Position numbers and translations under genes: made by a program. The notes below the pieces were generated by a model that saw nothing but the letters and a program-made list of their open reading frames with translations, made no database searches and had not been told where the DNA came from. 64,000 nucleotides of DNA from Pectinophora gossypiella (Eukaryota > Arthropoda > Insecta > Lepidoptera > Gelechiidae). This document shows positions 41,968 to 53,900 of this stretch, piece after piece. Positions within the stretch are counted from its first letter, which is position 1; every line of letters begins with the position of its first letter. The stretch is taken from NCBI RefSeq assembly GCF_024362695.1, contig NC_065425.1:5461001-5525000 (forward strand), given 5' to 3'.

Positions 41968-44900
41968 ATGAATAAAGTAATGCAAATTTTTAAAATATTC
42001 AATAATTTTAATAAGAAATTCGCAAGGTGAGTGTATAATTATTATATCTAAGCACAATAGTATTACTCTATAAGAACATTACGAGACAACATCATCATCA
42101 TCATCATCTCCCTAGCCTTATCCAGTTTTTCACAGGGTCCGCTTACCTAACCTGAAGATTTGACAGGTCCGGTTTTTTTTACAGAAGCGACTGCCTGACA
42201 AACCTTCCAACTCGCGAAGGGAAATCTAGCCCAATATAGGTTAGGTCACAAACCTACGAAATGAATTTCTGGGGAATGTGGGTTTCCTCACGATGTTTTC
42301 CTTTACCGATGAGCACCTCCAAACATGAATTCTAAATCATTGGTTGAGGCATATATGCTGGGATTCCAACCTGCCACCTCAAAGTCAGAGTCAAGCTTTC
42401 TACCAATTGGGCTACCACGGTTACAAAATATTAGTTTAAAAGGTTCAAATAAACCAGTCACCTTCATACAACATTGGCCCCACACCCAAAAGTGCCGAGA
42501 ATCCGATAACCAAAATAATGGTTATAGAGTTAGTGTCATACTAAAAAAATATTTAGGGGGCACCCTGGGTAGCGTAAAAATGAGTGTCAAGAATGGTCTT
42601 GTAATGCATTATCCTCCTACCATTATCCCATTCTAGGTGGTGGTAATAAGGTATGTTCTTCCATTCATTTCTCGCAGTCGTCATATCGGTACGCACACCT
42701 TTCACATACACCTTTCCTTTTTTTCTTTTTTTTATAATTCATCCACACTTTCTTGGGTCGTCTCCTACCCATCCACATTTATACTCATAACCCTTGAATG
42801 GTCTTAATTTTTTTTTATTTATTATTTTTCTCAAAATATCTGTTGCTGTTGCTTTGACATTACAGGACTGCCGTAGATTCTGTGAGTAAAGAGGTCCCGA
42901 CAGATAAAGGTATAAAACCTTGGCATGAAATTCCGGGACCTCCGTCCCTGCCTATCATAGGGCAATTCTACCATTTTCTACCTGGTGGTAAGTTTATTAT
43001 TTGCTCATGAGATTTTTTTTCGTCGATTTGTGAAATCACAGTTATATATGTTTACGCTAGTTATATATGTTTAAGCTCAAACAAGAGAATATCCAAGTAT
43101 TTAGAGGTACATCCATTGTAAGTATAAAGAACTAAGTACTCTTTCACCAAGCTTTCTGTTGGACCAACGTGGTAGGCGCTCCTGTGTTTATGACCATTGA
43201 AATTATCACAAAGGCTACCATTAAAATAATATGTATTTATTTATTTATTTATTTTATATTGACATCGTATACATAAATCTGGTTATTAAAAAGTTACCAA
43301 ACATAATGAAAACCTCCAAACAACATTAAATCGTATTTAAATAGCGCTAAAGTAGTTTTATATTCCCCTTTTGTATAATTTTGAGCGTAAATGTAAAAAG
43401 TTCTGAACGCGGTAAGACTTTTGGAAAGAGATAAAAATGCCAGAGGAATTATTTTTTAAATAAAGACAAAAAATACCCAGAAAAGCAAAAAGCTACTATT
43501 TACATAAGTAGCATATTATTATATTCAAGTCATGTAGAATTTTATAGATAAAAAAAGTTAAAGATAAAGTTTAGAAACTTGACGATGGTCCATAACCTGA
43601 ATTTTATTCCTAATCAACACAATTCAGGAACCTTTGGCAATTGATGACCAGAGGGTTTAAATGTCCACGTTAAAAAAAAACATCCTTCTTCTCTCGTGTG
43701 GGTTGAGAGGTGGTTTACCAACCTCATAAACCCTGGTGTCAGGGCTACTACTGAGCCGCCAAAGGCCCCTGACATGACTCATGTAACGACTCCTTACTTA
43801 CATCAGTAAGTAGTAACCGGGACCAACAGCTAAATGTGCCTTCCGAAACACACAACCCAAGATAGAAGAAGAAGACTAGAGTCGATTCTTTGAAATATAA
43901 TCCTCGCATGACGACATGAACCGAGGTTTGCGCCCAATCGGGCACACTCAGGCCTGACGTCTTCAATTTAGTACCGGGTGAGAGCCTTCAGAGTTCCTCA
44001 TTAATTTGTCCAGCCAAGTAGTTAATGCCACTTGCAGCGAATCGACAATAAGTCACGTAATAAAATAGCGCTATACAGGGTGTTAGTGACATCGTAACGA
44101 AAACTTTGAGGGATGATTCAGACCATAATTCTGAGTTGTAAGTAGAATATTCCGCCGCAAAAGTATGGAACTGAAAATAATTAAAAAGACACTAAAATCT
44201 TCATGAATTTTTCGACAGGAAAATCCACTTGATATCAACTCAGAATCATGGTCTGAATCACCCCCATCACTATTTGTTACACTGTGAATATCACCCATAT
44301 GTACTTGTATATCTACTTGCATGTATGTACTTTTACTGGGTGTAAGTGACATTTAGCTCAGTATTGTGAGTTAATATCAACTGGTATTTTCCATCGCAAA
44401 AGTATAGGATTAAAAATATTTTTGAGAAAACCCAAAAAGTCATTAATTTTGCGACGGAAAATTCTACTTGATATTAACTCAGGATCAAGGTGTGAATCAT
44501 CCGCCTTTGTATTCGTTACGATGTCAGTAACACCCAGTTTATTACCGAAGACAACAAAAGTGAACATTTTTAATGTTTTACAGGGTCACTACATGTATTA
44601 GAAACATACCCGGAAGTTGCCTATAAGAAATACGGACCAATCGTTCGACTAGACGCCATGTTTGGCAGACCACCATATGCACTGATTTTTGATCCTGAAA
44701 GTGCTGCACAGGTTATTATAATTCTTCTTCATATCGTGAGGGTTATGAGGTAGAATACTAAACTCATCAACCCTGGTGTCAGAGTTATTATTGAGCCGCC
44801 AAAGGCCCCTGACATGACTCATAATGCATGATTATAATTAAAAACATTTTTTTTTTGTGGGATGTATATAGGCTGTTTATGTTTTTATATAACATCACAT

Positions 44901-47900
44901 AGGCTCATGACTACTTTTCGATATCTCAATTGGAGTACTAATAGAACTCAAATTCAAATTCAAATTCAAAAATATCTTTATTCAGTAGGTAACATAGTTA
45001 CACTTTGAATCGTCAATTTTTACATAACGAACGTCTCATCCGCCTAAACCTACTGCAGCTTCTCACAACCTGTATAGCCGGGGAAAAGAAGCTGCAAGAA
45101 AAACCTCGGCACAGGACCCTAAACGTTCTTTAAAAAAATAAACATAAAATATTGATATACAATTGAGTCATTTAGCTGCCTAATATCAGTTCTCAGACAG
45201 TTAATCCCATGCATTCATATCTTCTAAATAATCACTAACTTTATAATAACCTTTTTTGTAAAGTTTTTGTTTAACTACTGTCTTAAAGCAGTTGAAAGGC
45301 AAATTCTGAATGTCAATGGGAATCTTATTGTAAAAACGTATACATTGCCCCTTAAAAGATTTAGTAATCTTATGTAATCGACTGACTTGTAAAGCAAGTT
45401 TATTTTTATTCCGGGTATTAACAATGTGCCGATCGCTATTTTTTGCAAATAATCCTATAATGTTTTTTTACATATATTAAGTTTTCAAAGATATATTGTG
45501 ATGCCAAAGTTAAAATATTAATTTCTTTAAATGACAATGGGCACTTTTGTATGAAACTTGGTCCAAGAACCTCCACTGATGAGACTTATATGTAATGAAA
45601 GCTTATGCTTTCCCTATGATTCTGGCAAAGTTCTATCAGATTCTGTCCCGGGGTTCTTTTTTTACGGCCATGTTTGTCCTGGCTAAAAATGTGATAAAAT
45701 ACAGTGGGAGCTAAAATCGACTCAAGATTTGTTGCTGGATAACTAAGTCTACATAAATAATTATGTATCATATTGTATATCATTTTAAAGAGGATCTTTT
45801 CCAAAATCCGAAACATAAAAAAAAAACAAAAAAAAAATCTTTTTGTAAGCGAATTATAGTCAATTTATATCTGCAGCGCCATTGTTTCTCGGTAGCTAAG
45901 TTCAAGTTTCATGCCTTTTACCCCTTCCAAAAGTATCTTACCGATTTTTTTTTATATTGCTTCCGGAATTTGATCTGAGTGATAATAACAAGAAAAATAA
46001 ATAAACACCTCTCCGATAGAGACCGGCTAAGCTATTGCCTATTGCAAGAAATCGTCATCATTAGCAAGTCATTACGGTATTGCATATAAGCTTATCAGCA
46101 ACTTGGAACTTGGTCCAAGAACCTCCACTAGTGAGACTTGCATGTAATGATAGCTTATACTTGTCCTATGATTCTGGCAAAGTTCTATCAAACTCTGTCC
46201 TAGGGTTTTTTTACGGCCATGTTTGTCCTGAGTGTACAGTAGTGGACTGCAAAATCACCTTAGGATTTGTTGTCGAAAAACTATTTAACTAAGTCTATAT
46301 ACATAATTATATATCATAATGTATATCAATTTTAAAGGGGAAGGTTATCAGAATCAGAAACACAAATAAAAAAAATGCATTATGTAAACGACTTTTAGCC
46401 AACTCACGTCCGTAGCACCATTTTTCTCAGCAGCTACGTACGAGTTTCGCGCCTTCCAACCTTTCCAAAGGAGCCCAATCATTTTTTCCTTCTTCTGATA
46501 TTGCATTCTTAACCTGACAAGTGACAACAAAGAAAAAAAAATAAGAAGAAATAAAATAGATACCATTCCGATAGAGGCCGCGTAAGCTATGGACCTATTG
46601 CAAGATAACGTACTCAAAGGCTAGTCATTATAATCCAACAGACGTAACATGATTAGAATGCGGCGGGACGGAAATGTAGTACATCGCCTTATGCGAAGAG
46701 ACGAAATATGTGTCTCTTTAACACTAACAGTATACAGCTTAGTACGAGAGAAACAAGAAATAAGTCATTCTAATCAAGATGCAATACAATGACTCTATTG
46801 TATACAAAAGAAACACATTTATTAAACAAGTTCAGGCAATAACTGGTGCAAAAGGCGGCTTTATTGCCAAGGTAGCAATTACTACCAGGCAACCTTACGT
46901 TTACGATACGTTTGTTGTACCATTCGGCATTGTTTATAAGACAAGATATAAGCCTGGATTAATAAAACAAGATTGTGGTGAAAGAAAACATACTACATTT
47001 GCGTCCTCCTGCATTCTAATCATGTTACGTCTGTTGGATTATAATGACTAGCCTTTGAGTACGTTATCTTGCAATAGGTCCATAGCTTACGCGGCCTCTA
47101 TCGGAATGGTATCTATTTTATTTCTTCTTATTTTTTTTTCTTTGTTGTCACTTGTCAGGTTAAGAATGCAATATCAGAAGAAGGAAAAAATGATTGGGCT
47201 TCTTTGGAAAGGTTGGAAGGCGCGAAACTCGTACGTAGCTGCTGAGAAAAATGGTGCTACGGACGTGAGTTGGCTAAAAGTCGTTTACATACTTAATGCA
47301 TTTTTTTTTATTTGTGTTTTTGATTCTGATAACCTTCCCCTTTAAAATTGATATACATTATGATATATAATTATGTATATAGACTTAGTTAAATAGTTTT
47401 TCGACAACTAATCCTGAGGTGATTTTGCAGTCCACTACTGTACACTCAGGACAAACATGGCCGTAAAAAAACCCTAGGACAGAGTTTGATAGAACTTTGC
47501 CAGAATCATAGGACAAGTATAAGCTATCATTACATGCAAGTCTCACCAGTGGAGGTTCTTGGACCAAGTTCCAAGTTGCTGATAAGCTTATAATATGCAA
47601 TACCGTAATGACTTGCTAATGATGACGATTTCTTGCAATAGGCAATAGCTTAGGCGGTCTCTATCGGAGAGGTGTCTATTTATTTTTCTTGTTATTATCA
47701 CTCAGATCAAATTCCGGAAGCAATATAAAAAAAATCGGTAAGATACTTTTGGAAGGGGTAAAAGGCATGAAACTTGAACTTAGCTACCGAGAAACAATGG
47801 CGCTGCAGATGCAAATTGACTATAATTCGCTTACATAAAGACTTTTTTTGTTTTTTTTTATGTTTCGGATTTTGGAAAAGATCCTCTTTAAAATGATATA

Positions 47901-50900
47901 CAATATGATACATAATTATTTATGTAGACTTAGTTATCCAGCAACAAATCTTGAGCCGATTTTAGCTCCCACTGTATTTTATCACATTTTTAGCCAGGAC
48001 AAACATGGCCGTAAAAAAAGAACCCCGGGACAGAATCTGATAGAACTTTGCCAGATTCATAGAGAAAGCATAAACTTTCATTACATATAAGTCTCATCAG
48101 TGGAGGTTCTTGGACCAGATTCGCCCATTCTCCTTTATTTCTAAGTGACATCTTGGGTCCCAACTTGTAAATCGCCCGAATGGCTCGCTTTTGCAGAACA
48201 AAAATGCTGTTCACATCTGCAGCATGACCCCACAGCAAGATGCCGTACGACATTAGACTGTGGAAGTAGGCAAAATAAACTAATCGCGCGGTTTCTACAT
48301 CGGTTATTAAACGAATTTTTTTGACCGCGAATGCTGCTGAGCTGAGCCTTTTGGACAACTTATCAATATGGGGACTCCATTGCAGCTTAGCGTCCAAAGT
48401 AATTCCCAAAAATACAGCAGTATCCGTGAGGTCCAATTCCTTATTTTTTACAATAATAGAATCGAGCGGCCTACTAACATTCGATAACGTAAAATAAACA
48501 TATTTTGTTTTATTTTCATTAAGTAGCAGGTTGTTTACAGTAAACCAATCCACTACCTCTGAAATGGCGTTGTTTACATCGTCAAAGGAATCTTGTCGTC
48601 TCTTTACTTTAAAAAGTAAGGAGGTATCATCTGCAAACAGCACCACCTCATGTTTTACAAGACTAGGTAGGTCGTTTATGTAAACTAGGAATAGAAATGG
48701 ACCTAGAATTGAGCCCTGAGTATATTCTAATGATACTGCATGCTTCGATTCGCTTTAACCCTTTCACGGACAGAAACCAAGGGTCAATGATGGTTCATAA
48801 TAGGTAGCATGGAATCGGAACGTCCGCAGACGTTCTGTCCTTGAAAGTATTAAAGGTAAAGCTGCACTCCTTTTATAATATTCTCGTTTTGTGCATATTT
48901 TGGTCCCATTGATTATGCTCCCCCAGTTCATTGTTTTAAAAGCACATTTGCGCTTTGATTGAATTGGAATCATCATTATTAATTTAAGAGCCTCTTGTCG
49001 GTGTAGCATCCTCCAGTCTTGTCTATCAAAGGCCGATTCTTTGACTTTCTTATAAGACATGACGTTCGTCTTTTCTTTAATTTGTTCCAAGTAAGCTCTT
49101 TGCTCTTCTTGTATTGGAATACAATTGAATATTCCTCGGGATATAAAATCATGTTTTCACCAAATGTGTATTCATTTGACTGCTGAGTAGGTCTAATCCA
49201 ATCTAGAGACAATGTTTCATTATAAATATTTAGAACAAAATCAACTTTGCAGGTTTATCGAGGAGAAAACTTGACACCAACCCGAACAGGGTTTTATTCA
49301 CTGAAGTACTATAGGGAAGTGTATGGCAGGAAGAAAGGAGAGCCTGATAAACCAACAGGATTGATAACTGAGTAAGTTTACTAGTAGGTTTAAGGGAATT
49401 CTCGTACACGTTATCCACATCAACGTTATCGAAAAACCACTGTTTTTCCTATTTATAAATAGGTCCAAAGCAGATTGGTGTATCATTTCATTATATTTTA
49501 TCAAATCTGACAAAAATGTGAACATAAAACGAAAAGAATAATGATTAATTCATATTAATTCGAGCGGAGTCATAAATCATCACGCGTCAAGTTGCAGTCA
49601 CTCCTCGTGTTAATAGATTATCAGCTCATCGATTACAAATCATCTACCATGTTAGACGGAAAATGGTCCCTAAAGTAAGAACATTTGAAGTCCATTTTTC
49701 CCTACCAACTGCATCGAACTCTTTAATAAACAGTTTTCTTTCTACAAGTACGAACTACCGTCAAAATTACGACGACGTTTCCGAGGTTAGTGCTGAACTA
49801 ACACTAAAAGTTGCACATTTTACAGCCAAGGAGAAAAGTGGAAGAAGGCACGTTCCACCATTAACCCTGTCATGTTACCGCCGAAGACAGTCAAGCGACA
49901 TACCAAGATATTAGATGAAATTGCTCTGGATATGGTTGAACAGTAAGTTGTGAAGATCCTGGGATTATTGTTTGTTTTATTACAAAAAATCTTTATTTGT
50001 TATAACTTTACAACACTAAGAAACTGACACAGTCAAGTTCATAGTACTTACATTAAAATTTACAACGTTTCGCCGGTTGAAACTTAAGGAAACTTACTAC
50101 ACAAGTTTTACACTACTAGATACCATGACAGTAATGCAGATAACTTATTTATACGTAATAATGTATGTGCACTTTAGAAAAGGCATATTTTGGCATCAAA
50201 TACATTTAAGTATTAAACATCTTTGAGTTTCACTCGGTATTTTTTTTTCTGACTGTAACTGTTCCTGGGGTTTTACTTTTCTGGACTGTAGCTATTTTTA
50301 AACTCTGTCAATTTTGTATAAGTAGATACCTATTTCAATCAATCAAACAATCAATAATACTTTATGGCACAACGACATATGTGCAGTCATGAGCAATATA
50401 ATGTACCCACTTTAGGTCTCTGTCGCACTAACATATTTATTGACATTTAGTGAGACTTACAGTTCAATTTGTCAAAAAAGTTAATGTGACGTGGTACCAA
50501 AGTGTATACATATTAATGCTCGTGACCGTACACAGGACATAAACATACGAATAAAAATAAGCACAATAGGCGGCCTATTTATAACGTAACATAGTATCAC
50601 GCCCGTATCTTCGAAGGAGTAGGCAGAGAAGTATATTACACCCACTCCTAGCCAGCTATGTTTAAGTCCCATGTAATAGGGGGCGAGCCCATTGCCATTA
50701 ACCGGGCACAAATCCTGGAAACCATGTGATATCAAATATCTATGATCCAAACTCATAAAGTCTAATTCAATGGTTTAGAGCCCGAGAAGGGACCACCACG
50801 ATCTAAGTCACGCAGTGCTATCACGGATTTTCTATCTATTTATATCTAATTTTTAATTACAGCCTGAAACGAATACGGAACAAGGATAATAAAATCAAAG

Positions 50901-53900
50901 GAGAGTTTGACATACATATGAACATGTGGGCTCTGGAATGTGTCGGAGCTCTGGCTTTTGGAGGTCGTCTTAATTGCTTCGACCCTGATCTTCCAGAAAA
51001 TTCACTAATGAGAAGGATGATACATTGTGTTCACGAAACCCTGGCTTTGTCGAATGAGCTAGACTTCAAACCGAATGTCTGGAGATACATCTCGACTCCT
51101 ACGTTTAGAAACGCTATGAAAGTGTATGCAGAACATGAAAGGTAAGGGTTGTTTTAGTATAAAATACATTAGTAAGTAGTTATGTACTCAGATTTTTAAG
51201 TTTAATATCCTCAAGTTACAAAGAAAACTTCGTAAGCACCATCTTTGAAAAATTACAACAGGATGTGATTTTAGGTATCTTTCAATAGACATTTAATCCA
51301 GATAAAAGTCAAAAGACAAAAGAATTAATTGAAAGAAATCGGGGTTTTGTTGATTAAAATTACATCATGTACCTAATTAAGAACAAGATTCCTACATTTA
51401 TTTACAATCGTTGTGTATTTGGGTGTAACGCGTTTGTGTTAGGTAATACTAGTTTTTCTAAATCAAGAATTTCTTAGTTAAAACTATATTGAAAAAAAAG
51501 TTAGTTTCGTTACCAAATCTGTTAGGTTAGGTTAGCCGAAGCAATAAGCATTTCTTTATCATCCTCAGAGTTTAATGTGTTTAGTATGCTGATAGCAATA
51601 GCGAAAAAGCAGTGCGAACGAAACCGCAAGCAAGCGTGCCGCAGTGATACAGCAGCTGCTCCGAGTGCTTGACTCAAATTTTAGTCTTCACTTCACCAAT
51701 GCTTATAGTAAAAACTAGTTTTAACTAGAGAAATAGCGTTTTCACCGAAATATAAATATGGCATTTATGGTTCTAGACATTCAAAATATTTCGTCGAACG
51801 GGCCAAAGAGAAACTAAAGTCTCCGAATCAAAACCCGGATGAAGAAAGAGGTATGGTGGAAAAGCTTCTAGAAGTTGATGAAAATATTGCTGCAGTAACT
51901 GCTAGTGATATGTTGCTAGCTGGTATTGATACCGTAAGTAAATAATGAAGCAATAATAATGTGTACGAAACAGATTTATGAGGCCAAGTACATTCGGTAG
52001 AGTTCGAAGATGTACGTGATAAAATTCATGATGTTTAAAGAAAGGTCAGGCAGGATTTAGAGTACTTTACAGCTGACGAGCATGTATGGAAGAAATGAAA
52101 ATGGTGTGTAACATATATGTATAACTCCGTGGTGTCTATCTATGGCCACGCGAAACAGCCGTGATAAATTATGAGCGGTGATCAAGGGTTATCAAAAAAA
52201 CAAACTTTAACCACCTCTAAAAACCGAGTTATCAGCGTTTTCATTAAATAAGAAATGTACGAGAAAAACTTTTATTTCAAGAGATGGCAGTAATATTTTA
52301 AAACTTACAGTTAAGGAATTCTGACGCCAGCAGAATTGCAATATTACTTTTTCCTTTGCTTTAAAAGCAATCATTTGACTTTCGTTTTAAAAAAACAGTT
52401 TGAAATGTGGATGTATTTCACAGTGCATTTATTATTGTTCTTTTTGAGATCGTAAATAAGGCAAAATTAATCTAAATAAAAAATATTTAGAAAAAGTATT
52501 TACAAACATTTACCGGTGTTCAAGGGGACTTTATGTTTCCTCTTCTCCCTGCCTAACTTGAATGTTAGGCAACCAAGTAACTGACATTGTATTCATTTTT
52601 TAAGAACGTCTTAGCCATTGTGCCGAGGTTTTTCTTGCAGCCCCTATTCCTCGGCTATATAGGTTGTGAGAAGCTGTAGTAGTTTTTGGCGGATGAGACG
52701 TTCGAAAAAATATGTTTATGTAAAAAAAAATATTTTTTGTTTTATAGCACTCACCCGTGCTTAAGGAAACATTACGAAACACAAAGAGAAAATTTAAATC
52801 GAAAAAATATTTGACTCGGACTTGGACTTCAACCCGTAGCTCTTGTCAAACCGGAATCAGCGTGTAAAGCGTTACGTTACCGGGTCCTCCTGCGTTTATA
52901 TATATGTTGGCAACTGATTTTTTTTTGATTAATAGTTAAATAAAGCATCTTTTGTTATAGGTGGCGCATTCAGTCATATCAACTCTGTATTACCTGGCGA
53001 GTAACCCTGATAAACAACACAAATTAAGAGAAGAATCAATTGCAGGTGATCAGAAAGTATATTTGAAAGCGTGCATTAAGGAAAGTTTAAGACTAAGATC
53101 AATTGCTTTCGCCAATTTGAGATTGACAACTAGGGAGTACAACTTGATGAGCTATAGGATACCTAAAAATGTGAGTAGAACGTTGAATTTAGCTATTTTC
53201 GTTAATCTTTCGAATGATGGAACGTAGATATAGATCAGGGGGGTTAAAATGGCCACATGGAAGCAATTCATCTAAGAAAGCAATATTGCTATTTGACATT
53301 TGTTTGCATTGCGCACTTACTTTTATATGCGCAAATGTCAAATTGCAATAATTGCTTTCTTAGGTGAATTGTTCCGATGTGACCATTTTAACCCCCCTGA
53401 ATGTAAAATCCTCAGCAAAATCTATCCGTGTTTCGGAAGACAAGTTAAGTCGTTGGTCTTCCTGGTCGGATGTAAGTATGTAGTCATTATCCTCGTAACG
53501 CCCGGATTTCCAGACACAATAGTTAAACAATGGGATTTGGATTTTAAAAGGCATCTGGGCCTTACGACCTTATATGAGCCTTGTCAGGAGCCTTTGGTGG
53601 CTCAATAGTAACACCAGGGTTGATGAGGCTGGTATTCCACCTCACAACCCACACGATAAGAAGAAGAAACAAAGCCTATTGCGTCTGGTGTCTCGACTGA
53701 TGAGAGGCTTAATTTCCTCTCGTGTGTGTTGTGAATATGAGATCAATGACCGATGCCATGTCAGTCCCAAACCCTGGTGTCAGTGTTATTATTGAGCTGC
53801 CAAAGACCCCTGCCATGGCTCATTAAAAACGATATACTTTTTAAAAATAAAGAGTAGCCGGCACCTGCTGAACGTGCTAGTAGCACGGATCATCTTACTT

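Noticed and set aside
46354..47345. Mirror-image frames of about 90 codons at 46354-46617 and 47055-47345
   Set aside because: Identical because they lie in inverted arms; they contain no known domain, have low-complexity ends, and the tandem copy in each arm does not keep the frame.
47990..48646. 218-codon minus-strand frame resembling a complete RT fragment
   Set aside because: Chimeric: residues up to LRNK are LINE RT; the rest is foldback-arm sequence read through by chance.
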